Source: Njordibacter sp937773555 (GTDB lineage Bacteria; Pseudomonadota; Gammaproteobacteria; Pseudomonadales; Balneatricaceae). From it: a stretch of DNA of 64,000 nucleotides. The stretch is from positions 1,798,001 through 1,862,000 of the forward strand of contig NZ_CP159830.1 of NCBI RefSeq assembly GCF_047730085.1, in the 5' to 3' direction. The notes under the pieces were generated by a model. The model ran no database searches. It had not been told where the DNA came from and worked only from the letters and a program-made list of their open reading frames with translations. This document shows, one piece after another, positions 27,332 to 36,182 of the stretch. Each line of letters starts with the position of its first letter. Within the stretch, counting starts at the first letter, position 1. The position numbers were made by a program, and so were the translations under genes.

Positions 27332-27997
27332 ATGGATTTAACAAGAGCATCCAACCGACCCTACTCTACAGATACAGCAATTGAGCTTCTACAGCGAGGC
27401 CAAGATACTGAAGACGCAGAGGAGTTAGGCTGTATCGTTTATGAGTTACAGCATCGCAAAAAAGTTGCACCCGACTCAAAAATAGAAATTCTCAATAAGA
27501 TGTTTGAAGAACTCAAAAATTGGGCAAAATCTCCTACAGATAAGGATCATGACAAACATAAGCCTAGGGTTTTTGATTATATTAAAACCAGACGCCAACA
27601 AGCTATAGGCTCTAATGGCTTTGACTGGCGAGACCTAGGCCTACTAAGGGCAAGTGGCTATTCTGTGGGCATGAGCAGCGATATCAAGGTCGGCAAGCGA
27701 AGAGAAATCTTAGATTACATATTTTTAAATGATGACTTATCTGACATTGCTGATCTAACATATAAAGCTGAATGGGGTGCAATGGCTTCTGAACAGCGAC
27801 TAAAAAAGATGGTTGATAGCCTTGTCATGTTTGCCACAAACGCAAAAAGACAAGAAAAAAATTACGATTTAGCAATCAAAAGCTGGGAAGAAGACCTTGT
27901 GTACATCGAGTACACACATGGCGCTGCCTTGGGATCTTTAGACGATCATCACATCGAAGAAGCAATTTACTCTATTACAAAATTAAGTTCTGAGTAA
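27332..27997 (+). CDS. Island protein of unknown function
   Basis: 221 residues from the ATG at 27332, 7 nt after an AAGGAG box. It is the only plus-strand gene of the island, between alpA and the integrase. The middle holds a pattern I have seen in uncharacterised proteins of mobile elements: LGLLRASGYSVGMSSDIKVG followed by KRREILDYIF, then YKAEWG and a helix ending in NAKRQ. The RR-x-IL part may be a DNA-binding or nuclease-associated accessory domain. No signal peptide or membrane segment is present. I cannot name a function. Confidence 0.65.
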   Translation: MDLTRASNRPYSTDTAIELLQRGQDTEDAEELGCIVYELQHRKKVAPDSKIEILNKMFEELKNWAKSPTDKDHDKHKPRVFDYIKTRRQQAIGSNGFDWRDLGLLRASGYSVGMSSDIKVGKRREILDYIFLNDDLSDIADLTYKAEWGAMASEQRLKKMVDSLVMFATNAKRQEKNYDLAIKSWEEDLVYIEYTHGAALGSLDDHHIEEAIYSITKLSSE

Positions 27998-28115
27998 CAA
28001 TTTTTCTCGTTAGTTTAATACGTTTTTTAAGGTAAGTTGAAGGCCTCAAAGGAGGCATTTTATCAACATTTTTCCAGCACACTCAGCCATTACTGACTAC
28101 TCGGTGATCAACACT

Positions 28116-29300
28116 CTAATGCAAAGAATCAAGATAATCAGCCCACCGCTGCATCATCACTTTTCGCTGCGGAAGGTGTTTAGTGCGGTTATATGCTCTA
28201 CCCAAAGTATCCTTAACGGCGTGCGCTAATTGATGTTCGATTAGTTCCACACGCTCATCTAAAACTTCATCTAATAAGGTTCTAGCCATTGCCCTAAAAC
28301 CATGCCCTGTCATCTCTTCTTTGGTTATACCCATAGCCCGAAAAGCTACAAGGATAGCGTTGTCACTCATAGGCCGAGATGGGCCTCTCAGTGATGGAAA
28401 AACATAATTACTATAATGACCAGTAACCATTTTTTGCTCTGCTAGAATAACAAGTGCCTGACGACTAAGGGGCACAATATGATCTTGTGCCATTTTCATT
28501 TTAGAACCTGGTATACACCACTGCTCGGCCTCAAAATCTATTTCTTGCCACTCAGCGTGCCTAAGCTCTGCAGGCCGCACAAAGACTAACGGCGCTAACT
28601 TCAAAGCTGCGCATACAGTAACAGTGCCCTGATAATTATGGATCATACTAAGCAACCTGCCAACCTTTGCTGGTTCTGTGATAGCAGGAAAGTGTTTTTT
28701 AATAGGAGTTCCTAATGCCCCTTTTAACTCTGGGGTAATGTCGCGCTCTGCACGGCCCGTTGCGACAGCGTAACAAAAGACCTGTCCAACAAGCTGCTTA
28801 AGCCTGTGAGCACTTTCTGAGGCCCCACGAGCCTCAACACGGCGAAGTGTTTGCAACAGGGTTTGTGATGAAATTTGAGAGATTGGAAGTGTGCCCATAA
28901 AGGGGAATAAATCCCTTTGCAACGAACTCAAAACTTTTTGACTATAGCTATCACTCCAGTGAACAGCCTGTTGCTTGTGCCATTCCCTAGCAATTGTTTC
29001 GAGATCGTTTGCATAAGCATTTATTTGTGAGGCTTTCCTAGCCTTTTTAGCTTGAGAGGGATCAATACCCCGATCGAGCTCATCTCTTGCTTGTTCACAG
29101 GCCTTACGTGCACTTTTGAGAGAAATGTTTGGGTACGTTCCAATGGAAAGAAGCTTTTCTTTTTGGCCGATACGATACTTCATACGCCAGTGTTTGGAAC
29201 CTGTCTTGGTTACCAGCACATAAAGACCTTTAGCGTCACTTAGCTTATAGTCTTTTTCTTTAGCTTTTGCTTGCCTGATCACCGTATCTGTAAGAGCCAT
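28116..29300 (-). CDS. P4-type tyrosine integrase
   Basis: 394 residues. The N terminus (MALTDTVIRQAKAKEKDYKL, SDAKGLYVLV) is the DUF4102 arm-binding domain typical of P4-like integrases. The core-binding domain lies around residues 95-190, and the catalytic domain has Arg in RPAELRHAEW, the HxxR box in GHGFRAMARTL, a His in LAHAVKDTLG and the nucleophile Tyr in AYNRT. The ATG at 29300 is preferred to an upstream start that would read through candidate arm sites. It lies 196 nt from the tRNA-Ala and should catalyse integration and excision between the 15-bp repeats. Confidence 0.93.
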   Translation of the reverse strand: MALTDTVIRQAKAKEKDYKLSDAKGLYVLVTKTGSKHWRMKYRIGQKEKLLSIGTYPNISLKSARKACEQARDELDRGIDPSQAKKARKASQINAYANDLETIAREWHKQQAVHWSDSYSQKVLSSLQRDLFPFMGTLPISQISSQTLLQTLRRVEARGASESAHRLKQLVGQVFCYAVATGRAERDITPELKGALGTPIKKHFPAITEPAKVGRLLSMIHNYQGTVTVCAALKLAPLVFVRPAELRHAEWQEIDFEAEQWCIPGSKMKMAQDHIVPLSRQALVILAEQKMVTGHYSNYVFPSLRGPSRPMSDNAILVAFRAMGITKEEMTGHGFRAMARTLLDEVLDERVELIEHQLAHAVKDTLGRAYNRTKHLPQRKVMMQRWADYLDSLH

Positions 29301-29320
29301 AATATTCACCGTTATGTTCG

Positions 29321-29405
29321 GTGGGGGTATAATTAAGGGTTTTTTAGTGGTTCTTCTGCAACTACCCCCAAATATACCCCTACCTTTAGCTGGATGTGGG
29401 GGTAT
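29321..29405. promoter_or_regulatory. Candidate integrase arm-type sites, right end
   Basis: Two copies of GTGGGGGTAT (29321-29330 and 29396-29405) face a direct doublet TACCCCCAAATATACCCC (29363-29380). The doublet is identical to the one at 9669-9686. All lie between the integrase start and the attachment core. They also overlap the likely integrase promoter, so autoregulation is possible. Confidence 0.5.
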
Positions 29406-29494
29406 CTTATAGGATCTATTTAGACACAGTAGAGACAAAAAAACCAGCAATTACGCTGGTTCTAGGATCATCTCGGACGTACTGAGATGTGAAT

Positions 29495-29509
29495 TTGGTG
29501 GAGCCTAAC
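29495..29509. repeat. Right attachment site within tRNA-Ala
   Basis: TTGGTGGAGCCTAAC, identical to 9591-9605. It covers the acceptor 3' strand and CCA end of the tRNA gene, so the tRNA stays intact after integration. Confidence 0.85.
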
Positions 29510-29571
29510 GGGGTCGAACCGTTGACCTCAACACTGCCAGTGTTGCGCTCTACCAACTGAGCTAAGGCCCC
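29496..29571 (-). tRNA. tRNA-Ala (anticodon GGC)
   Basis: A 76-nt cloverleaf on the minus strand. The acceptor GGGGCCT pairs with AGGCTCC, the anticodon stem is CAACA/TGTTG with loop CTGGCAG, the T-loop is TTCGAAC, and CCA is encoded. Anticodon GGC reads Ala codons. It is the integration target of the island. Confidence 0.95.
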
Positions 29572-29626
29572 ACACGAGGATCATCAAGACGCTATTAATG
29601 CTGCTTTACGGCTTGGTGGAGGCGTA

Positions 29627-29653
29627 TTATAGGCATATGAGGCTGTATTGCAA
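29627..29653 (-). promoter_or_regulatory. Promoter of tRNA-Ala
   Basis: On the minus strand a TATAAT -10 box (29627-29632) is preceded by TTGCAA (29648-29653) at 15 bp and followed by a GC-rich stretch (GCCTCC), as in stringently controlled stable RNA promoters. The spacer is shorter than ideal. Confidence 0.5.
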
Positions 29654-29726
29654 GCCTCTTTTTATTAGTTTTAGCAGAAAAAGACTGTTTTTAATCAATC
29701 ACTTCCGCTCACTTGCCCTATACACT

Positions 29727-31208
29727 TTAGAGTGCTTGGTATTCTTTATCCCAGCGCTTGGCTTCTTTCTTAGAAACCCCGCCTAATAGGTCTACTGCAT
29801 GGCGAATACGCGCCCTGCTCATGTCTGGGCCAAGTATTTGCATCGCATCAAATACAGACACGGAATTTGCTGTGCCTGTAATCACAACAAACAAGGTGGC
29901 AAACAAATCTTTTGGCTTAATCTCTAGGGTTTCTGCCATACCTTTACAGATAGCAAAAATGTCATCTTTTTGCCAATGGCGCAAAGCCTCTAAGCGCCAC
30001 AAGGTAAACTGCAATGCTTTGCGCACTTGCTCTGGTTCTAGCTTTTTATTGGCTAGTTCGTCTTGTGTAAGGTCAAGCATGCCGCTAAGGAAAAACCCAG
30101 CCAATGGCAACACATCACTAAACTTGTCTACACGGGGCTTAATGAGGGGTACGATTGGGGCTAAGAAATTATTGTTAATGGCCCAGGTTTGCATGCGCTG
30201 TATGAATTCTGCGTCGTTTAGGTTTTCTCTTATCCATAGCCCATTAAGCCAAGAAAGCTTGTCTTGGTCGAATATAGGGCCACCTAAAGACACACGGTTT
30301 ACGTCAAAGTTTGCAACCATTTCTGCTAAGCTAAACTTTTCTCGTTCATCGGGCATAGACCAACCCATGCGGCCCAGATAGTTTAACAACGCTTCGGGCA
30401 AGTAACCCATGCGCTGGTAATACATAATACTGGTGGGGTTTTTGCGCTTAGACAGTTTGCTTTTATCTGGGTTACGTAATAGCGGCAAGTGGCACAGTTC
30501 TGGCATGTCCCAACCAAAGTACTGGTAAAGTAATTGATGCTTAGGGGCTGAGTTAATCCACTCTTCGCCACGCAGCACATGGGTAATCCCCATGAGGTGG
30601 TCATCCACTACGTTGGCTAAATGATAAGTGGGCATGCCATCTGCTTTTAGCAGCACTTGCATGTCTACTTGAGCCCATTCAATTTCGATGCTGCCACGCA
30701 ACATGTCTTGGAATACGCACATGCCTTCACGTGGAATTTTCATGCGAACCACGTGAGGAATGCCATCATCTAGGTGCTGCTGTACTTGTGTTGGAGACAG
30801 CGCTAAACCACGGCCGTCGTAGCCAATAGGCAATTTGTTTTCTGTTTGGTGACGACGAAGGTCATTAAGCTCTTCACTGGTGGCAAAGCAATAGAACGCA
30901 TGCCCATTATTTACTAGTTGATCAGCGTAGTCTTTATAAATACTGCCTCGCTCACTTTGGCGATAAGGGCCATGAGGCCCTCCCACGTCTGGGCCTTCAC
31001 TCCACTCAATACCCAACCACCGTAATGAATCTAAAATGGCTTTCTCAGATTCTGGGGTGCTGCGCTCTTGATCTGTGTCTTCAATACGTAAAATAAACTC
31101 GCCGCCGTGCTGACGTGCAAATGCCAGATTAAATAAGGCAATGTAGGCTGTGCCTAGGTGTGGGTCACCGGTTGGAGAGGGTGCAATGCGGGTACGAATA
31201 GCAGTCAT
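29727..31208 (-). CDS. gltX: Glutamyl-tRNA synthetase
   Basis: 493-residue class I synthetase that charges tRNA-Glu. The HIGH region is APSPTGDPHLGTAY near the N terminus, and the KMSKS-like loop is KSKLSKR at about residue 250. ERSTPESE and WSEGPD are typical of the GlxRS domain. The C-terminal anticodon-binding domain ends in LGGVSKKEAKRWDKEY. Length is normal. It stands alone between the tRNA-Ala and the isethionate module and is a core chromosomal gene, confirming that the island has ended. Confidence 0.96.
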   Translation of the reverse strand: MTAIRTRIAPSPTGDPHLGTAYIALFNLAFARQHGGEFILRIEDTDQERSTPESEKAILDSLRWLGIEWSEGPDVGGPHGPYRQSERGSIYKDYADQLVNNGHAFYCFATSEELNDLRRHQTENKLPIGYDGRGLALSPTQVQQHLDDGIPHVVRMKIPREGMCVFQDMLRGSIEIEWAQVDMQVLLKADGMPTYHLANVVDDHLMGITHVLRGEEWINSAPKHQLLYQYFGWDMPELCHLPLLRNPDKSKLSKRKNPTSIMYYQRMGYLPEALLNYLGRMGWSMPDEREKFSLAEMVANFDVNRVSLGGPIFDQDKLSWLNGLWIRENLNDAEFIQRMQTWAINNNFLAPIVPLIKPRVDKFSDVLPLAGFFLSGMLDLTQDELANKKLEPEQVRKALQFTLWRLEALRHWQKDDIFAICKGMAETLEIKPKDLFATLFVVITGTANSVSVFDAMQILGPDMSRARIRHAVDLLGGVSKKEAKRWDKEYQAL

Positions 31209-31372
31209 GGTTTTGGTCTAACAGTGGTTGTAAAATTCCGCTGTATTATACCTGAAACTGGCATTGTGTGTATTAATGAGGCGTAAAGTGTTGCTCCACT
31301 TTACTAGGCAAAGCGCATAAAGCAAAAACATACAAGTGTTTATAGAAGGTAAATAGGGGGCAGAAAAAAGTT

Positions 31373-31420
31373 AAAAAAAAGCCCCAAAATAACAGTAAAA
31401 ACTGTTGCTCTGAGGCTTTA
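31373..31420 (-). terminator. Intrinsic terminator after xsc
   Basis: On the minus strand a hairpin with arms GCCTCAG-like (31411-31416) and TTTGGGGC (31381-31388), with an inner CAACAG/CTGTTA pairing, is followed by eight T residues (31373-31380). It lies 18 nt after the xsc stop and closes the isethionate operon. Confidence 0.75.
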
Positions 31421-31437
31421 GACAGCAATCTAAACGA

Positions 31438-33216
31438 TTATGCGCCTTTTTGAGGACGCATGTCGCCCAGGCTAATGCCAGCTACTTCTACTGGGTTCTT
31501 CATAGCGTCACGGCGGAACGGGTCGCCTAGCTCTTGGTTAATTAGAATTTCAATGAGCGTGGTTTTGCCCGCTGCTTGGTCTACTAACGCTTGGCTAAGT
31601 GAAGAGCTCACTTCATCCATAGTGCGTGCTTGTACGCCTTTTAGGCCACAGGCATCAGCTATGGCAGCATAGTTAACGTTTTCGTCTAGCTCTGTGCCTA
31701 CGAAGTTGTCATCAAACCATAAGGTAGAGTTACGCTTCTCTGCACCCCACTGGTAGTTACGGAACACAATCATCGTTACTGCTGGCCACTCATCACGGCC
31801 AATGGCGGTTAATTCTGTAACAGCAATACCAAAGGCACCGTCGCCAGAGAAACCAATGACAGGGGTATCTGGGCAACCAATTTTAGCGCCTACTACTGCG
31901 GGCAATCCGTAACCACATGGGCCAAATAATCCAGGTGCTAAATACTTACGGCCTTCTTCAAACGTTGGGTAAGCATTACCAATGGCACAGTTATTACCAA
32001 TGTCAGAGGAGATAATGGCATCTTTTGGCATAACCGAAGCAATTGCACGCCACACCATGCGTGGGCTTAGCCATTCAGGCTTCGCAGCGCGGGCACGTTC
32101 GTTCCAAGTGGTACCTGGGTCGTCTTCTTCGTTAGTCATTGCTGCTAGTTCAACATCCCAAGCCGCTTTGGTGGCAGCAGTGTGAGCTTTACGCTCAGCA
32201 CGGTCTGCATCGCCAGCAGTCGCAGAAAGTTGAGCTAAAATGCCGTTGGCTACTTTAGCTGCGTCACCGACAATGCCTACAGAAACGGGCTTGGTTAAAC
32301 CAATGCGCTCTGGCTTAAGGTCTACTTGAATGATTTTGGCATTTTTAGGCCAGTAATCTATGCCGTAGCCTGGCAAGGTAGAAAATGGGTTTAAACGTGT
32401 GCCTAAAGCCAATACTACGTCTGCATCTTTAATTAATTGCATGCCAGCTTTAGAACCGTTGTAGCCTAGTGGGCCAGCAAATAATGGGTGTGAACCCGGG
32501 AACGCATCGTTATGCTGATAACCACAACATACTGGCGCGTCTAAGCGTTCTGCTAAAGCCATAGAGGCCGCAATGCCGCCCGCAGCCAATACCACGCCAG
32601 CACCGTTTAGGATCACTGGAGACTTAGCAGAAGACAACAGCTTAGCGGCTTCAGCGATAGCCATTTCACCACCAGAAGGCAGTTCAAAATCAATCATGGT
32701 TGGCAAGTCAATATCCACAACTTGAGTGAACATGTCACGTGGAATATTGATTTGCGCAGGCGCTGAAAAACGATGTGCATTAGCAATAACCCGATCCAGC
32801 ACTTCTGCAATGCGTGATGGGTCACGCACTTCTTCTTGATAACAAACCATGTCTTGAAATAAAGCCATTTGCTCTACTTCTTGGAAACCACCTTGGCCAA
32901 TGGTTTTGTTAGCCGCTTGAGGCGTTACTAACAACAATGGGGTGTGGTTCCAGTAAGCTGTTTTAACAGGCGTAACAAAGTTGGTTATGCCGGGGCCATT
33001 TTGAGCAATCATCATGCTCATTTTGCCAGTAGCGCGGGTATAGCCATCTGCCATCATGCCGCCAGAGCCTTCATGGGCACAATCCCAGAAGCTAATGCCA
33101 GCTTTTTCAAAAATGTCAGAAACGGGCATCATGGCAGAGCCAATAATACCAAATGCGTGTTCAATGCCATGCATTTGTAAGGTTTTTACAAACGCTTCTT
33201 CTGTAGTCATTTTCAT
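31438..33216 (-). CDS. xsc: Sulfoacetaldehyde acetyltransferase
   Basis: 592-residue thiamine diphosphate enzyme that converts sulfoacetaldehyde and phosphate into acetyl phosphate and sulfite in the cytoplasm. It follows the Xsc pattern from the N terminus (MTTEEAFVKTLQMHGIEHAF, GIIGSAMMPVSDIFEKAGI) to IEILINQELGDPFRRDAM at the end. The cofactor Glu lies in AHEGSGGMMADGY and the metal site in GFSGDGAFGIAVTELTA. It is the last gene of the isethionate operon. No pta gene follows, unlike in many taurine clusters, so acetyl phosphate must be handled by a phosphotransacetylase encoded elsewhere. Confidence 0.95.
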   Translation of the reverse strand: MKMTTEEAFVKTLQMHGIEHAFGIIGSAMMPVSDIFEKAGISFWDCAHEGSGGMMADGYTRATGKMSMMIAQNGPGITNFVTPVKTAYWNHTPLLLVTPQAANKTIGQGGFQEVEQMALFQDMVCYQEEVRDPSRIAEVLDRVIANAHRFSAPAQINIPRDMFTQVVDIDLPTMIDFELPSGGEMAIAEAAKLLSSAKSPVILNGAGVVLAAGGIAASMALAERLDAPVCCGYQHNDAFPGSHPLFAGPLGYNGSKAGMQLIKDADVVLALGTRLNPFSTLPGYGIDYWPKNAKIIQVDLKPERIGLTKPVSVGIVGDAAKVANGILAQLSATAGDADRAERKAHTAATKAAWDVELAAMTNEEDDPGTTWNERARAAKPEWLSPRMVWRAIASVMPKDAIISSDIGNNCAIGNAYPTFEEGRKYLAPGLFGPCGYGLPAVVGAKIGCPDTPVIGFSGDGAFGIAVTELTAIGRDEWPAVTMIVFRNYQWGAEKRNSTLWFDDNFVGTELDENVNYAAIADACGLKGVQARTMDEVSSSLSQALVDQAAGKTTLIEILINQELGDPFRRDAMKNPVEVAGISLGDMRPQKGA

Positions 33217-33606
33217 AATTAATTACACCTAAATTGGTTTGAAAGTGAGTTAAATGATTAGAAGGAGTTAACCATTCTTACATCATGAGTAAAGGATACT
33301 AAACTATTGGCTAATACCTTAGAACCAAATATGTTATTTCGATTAGCCCAGTTAAGTTAGTAAAAAAAACGCCTCGCCCGCCTACATATAAACTATGTTG
33401 AGCGGACTCGACGCAAAAACCACTAGAACTAATTTTTAAGGTACGGGTTGTCTTAATGGTGAGGCAACCAAAGGTTTGGTTTAAGCCATGTTAAATGCTC
33501 ATAACAAGCCTATGAGCCACACCCCTTAAAACGTTAACCATGGGGGGGGTGGCTTTTTATGTGCGCCAATGTCTTGGCGCTCAGTTAATTCTTAGTGTTA
33601 CAGTGA
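33217..33606. other. Intergenic region between TRAP permease and xsc, with hairpin
   Basis: No gene is seen in 390 nt. A hairpin forms between AGCCAC plus CCCC (33515-33525) and GGGG plus GTGGCT (33545-33554). Its T run lies on the plus strand, so on the operon strand it is more likely a processing or stability element than a terminator. xsc may have its own promoter here. Confidence 0.45.
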
Positions 33607-35940
33607 CTACCAGTAGTTAGGCAACCACAAGGCAATTTGTGGGAAGAATATGATCAAGGCTAAACCGATTAACTGAATAACCATAAACTGCATCATGCCT
33701 AGGTAAATATCCTTTAAATCCCATTCTGGCACTACCCCTTTTAAGAAGTACGCAGACAACGCAACAGGCGGGCTTAACCAGGCGGTTTGAAGGTTTACTG
33801 CCACCAATATGGCAAACCAGATTAACAAGTCTGCCTGACTTAAACCAAAGTCTAAGGTTTCTACCACTGGCAAAAGAATAGGCACAATAATCAATACAAT
33901 AGGCACCCACTCTAACGGCCAACCCAGCACAAAAATTAACGCTAATATAAAAAACAGCATTGCCCAAGACGACAGGTCAAAGGACAGGAGCAATTCCGTA
34001 AGCATTTGAGGTGTGCCTAGGTTGGAGAATACTGCACCAAAAAAGTTTGATGCCGCCACCAGAAACATAATCAGAACCGTAATTTCTAAAGTTTTAACCA
34101 ATGCATCATAGCCGCTGGCAATAGAAAACTTTTTATAGGCGATAGATAGAACTAACGAACCAAAAGCACCACACGCAGCGGCCTCTGCTGGCGTTGCAAG
34201 CCCAGCCACAATGGAGCCTAAGGAGAACGCAATAAGCACCGTGGGTGGCACCAAGCCCATAAAGAACTCATACCACAGGTCAGAAAAATAGAAACCTTTG
34301 GGCCTTACTTCGCGAGCCCATTTAAACAACCAGAACATTAAACCAATCCATAGCAATGGAATGACAAGTCCTGCAAGTGGGAAGAATGACAAGCCACCCT
34401 TGGTTGCTGCAATGCATAGGAATACAAACATGCCCAAGCCAGACATCACTAATATAACTTCTAGCCCATAATAAGGTGATGTTTCTGGCTGCTCGTCTTC
34501 AGGCAAAATAGGCCCAAGATCAGGGTTAATCATGCAACGGCCAATAGTGTAAATCATGTACAAACTAGCCAATAACACGCCAGGCAACACTGCCGCCCGA
34601 AATAAGTCTGTTACAGGCACTTCTAATACAGGCCCCATCACAATTAACATAATGGAAGGCGGTATTAATATGCCTAAAGTTCCACCTGCAGTAATAGCAC
34701 CCGCCGATAAACGCACATCATAATTAGAGCGATTCATGGTTTTGGCTGCCATAATGCCCAATATAGTAACCGACGCGCCAACAATGCCCGTAGCCGCTGC
34801 GAAAATCATTGACACAAACAACACTGCAACAAACAACGCACCCCGCGTGCGAGACATCATCATTTGCACGGCGTTAAACAGGCGTTCCATAAGCCCTGCT
34901 TGTTCCATCATAATACCCATGAAAATAAACAAGGGCACCGCTACAAGCTGGTCATTCATCATCGTAGAGTTCACTTGCAGGGTAAGCAAGAAGAACGCTA
35001 ATTTACTGCTGCCGCCTATTGAAGCAAACACAAACCCAAGAAAAATCAACGTAAACGAAATAGGGAAACCGATGAAGATCGAAAACAACATGGCTGCTAA
35101 CATCAGCATACCAACCATAGGTTTTGAAATGCTAACATCACCTAGCAGACTTCCTAGCCAATCACCCAGTGGCAGCACGTCTGGATAGAACACTGATGTA
35201 AAAACACACCCTAGGCCTATTAGGTAAAACGGGAAGAATTTTAAGAATTTTGCTTCTCTTACTTTTCCCATTTGGTGAAAAGCGCGAAATAGCTCAGGGA
35301 AGCCCTGCAAGAACAGAAGGCCTGCACCAATAGGCATAAAAATACGCGAAGGCCATAAGTAAGGTGCCCAGGTAGAGTCTGCACTCGCATCTTCCCAAAT
35401 GCCCCACTCTTCACCCCAACCATTAAAGCCTAAAGAGTCACCCGCAAAGCCTAGTGCGCTCCAAAAGAACAGCAGCATAGCGGGGAAATAAAACATTAGG
35501 TACAACACCGCATCAACAGTGGCTTGGGTTGTCGTATGCCAAGTACGGTAGATAAAATCAGCGCGAATATGCACACCTCGCATCAAGGCATAGCCTGATG
35601 CCGCCATAAATATTACCCCGCCAAGCATTCGACTCACGTCATACGCCCATGTGGTAGGCCCCAAATTTATAGCACGGGCAAGGTCATCTAAGTCATAAGA
35701 AACCAGTAACGCAAACATGCCTCGGGAAAATACTTCGGTAACCATTACGGCCACCAAAGGGAGAATGGCCAGACAAATGATGCGCCCCATCCATAAATTT
35801 AGCACATCTATAAAAGCAGTAATGGGACGTTGCCAAGGCGTCATATCCTCTGGGGTTTCTCCAGGTTTCTCGGCGCGACGCTCTGCGATTAATTCATCAG
35901 TAATTTCAAGCTCACCGATGTCTGTTACTTGTGTCGCCAT
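33607..35940 (-). CDS. TRAP transporter, fused DctQM permease
   Basis: 777-residue inner-membrane protein. Residues 1-240 form the small DctQ-like part with about four helices, preceded by a cytoplasmic tail (GELEITDELIAERRAEKP). From about residue 260 the large DctM part follows with about twelve helices and motifs such as AAATGIVGASVTILGIMAA and GGTLGILIPPSIMLIV. The sodium-driven TRAP importer works with the binding protein encoded just upstream (36183-37286). Position beside xsc and an iseJ-like gene points to isethionate or a related sulfonate. Fusion of Q and M is common in sulfonate TRAP systems (IseKLM and HpsKLM-like). Confidence 0.9.
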   Translation of the reverse strand: MATQVTDIGELEITDELIAERRAEKPGETPEDMTPWQRPITAFIDVLNLWMGRIICLAILPLVAVMVTEVFSRGMFALLVSYDLDDLARAINLGPTTWAYDVSRMLGGVIFMAASGYALMRGVHIRADFIYRTWHTTTQATVDAVLYLMFYFPAMLLFFWSALGFAGDSLGFNGWGEEWGIWEDASADSTWAPYLWPSRIFMPIGAGLLFLQGFPELFRAFHQMGKVREAKFLKFFPFYLIGLGCVFTSVFYPDVLPLGDWLGSLLGDVSISKPMVGMLMLAAMLFSIFIGFPISFTLIFLGFVFASIGGSSKLAFFLLTLQVNSTMMNDQLVAVPLFIFMGIMMEQAGLMERLFNAVQMMMSRTRGALFVAVLFVSMIFAAATGIVGASVTILGIMAAKTMNRSNYDVRLSAGAITAGGTLGILIPPSIMLIVMGPVLEVPVTDLFRAAVLPGVLLASLYMIYTIGRCMINPDLGPILPEDEQPETSPYYGLEVILVMSGLGMFVFLCIAATKGGLSFFPLAGLVIPLLWIGLMFWLFKWAREVRPKGFYFSDLWYEFFMGLVPPTVLIAFSLGSIVAGLATPAEAAACGAFGSLVLSIAYKKFSIASGYDALVKTLEITVLIMFLVAASNFFGAVFSNLGTPQMLTELLLSFDLSSWAMLFFILALIFVLGWPLEWVPIVLIIVPILLPVVETLDFGLSQADLLIWFAILVAVNLQTAWLSPPVALSAYFLKGVVPEWDLKDIYLGMMQFMVIQLIGLALIIFFPQIALWLPNYW

Positions 35941-36130
35941 TTTGGCTTCCTCTTATTATTGTCTATAATTATTATTAATGCGTTATCGTCAAACAACTGG
36001 CTTAAATCAGTGTAACTGATCGTTACAATTTGAAAAAAATCTATCATAGATTCCTGTATAAAAAGAGCCAGAAGACTATGATAAACCTCTTACCACCTTA
36101 ACTATTTACAACCTTAATGATTGCGGTACT

Positions 36131-36163
36131 AAAAATCGACCTAGCACTGTGTACTAGGTCGAT
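36131..36163 (-). terminator. Hairpin with U-tract between TRAP binding protein and permease
   Basis: A perfect 10-bp stem, ATCGACCTAG (36135-36144) with CTAGGTCGAT (36154-36163), and a 9-nt loop; on the minus strand the stem runs into T5 (36131-36135). It lies 20 nt after the dctP stop and probably causes partial termination, giving more binding protein than permease. Confidence 0.7.
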
Positions 36164-36182
36164 ATCAAGTTAATACATATTA

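Larger units (their letters stand above)
9591..29509 (-). mobile_element. Integrated genomic island in tRNA-Ala(GGC), satellite-like, defence cargo
   Basis: The 20-kb segment lies between two perfect copies of TTGGTGGAGCCTAAC (9591-9605 and 29495-29509). The right copy is the 3' end of tRNA-Ala. A P4-type tyrosine integrase sits next to the tRNA, as is usual for such islands. The integrase-proximal genes form a P4-like maintenance set (AlpA regulator, CHC2 primase-like protein, RepA-like ATPase). The rest is cargo: type I RM with an Abi_2 gene, Sel1 proteins, an AlbA_2 fusion, DUF1643 and OGFr_N genes. No capsid, portal, terminase, relaxase or conjugation gene is seen. It is therefore a non-self-transmissible island or phage-satellite-like element. 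Confidence 0.85.

Noticed and set aside
9591..29509. Intact prophage or conjugative element
   Set aside because: No terminase, portal, capsid, tail, lysis, relaxase or type IV secretion gene is visible in the segment.
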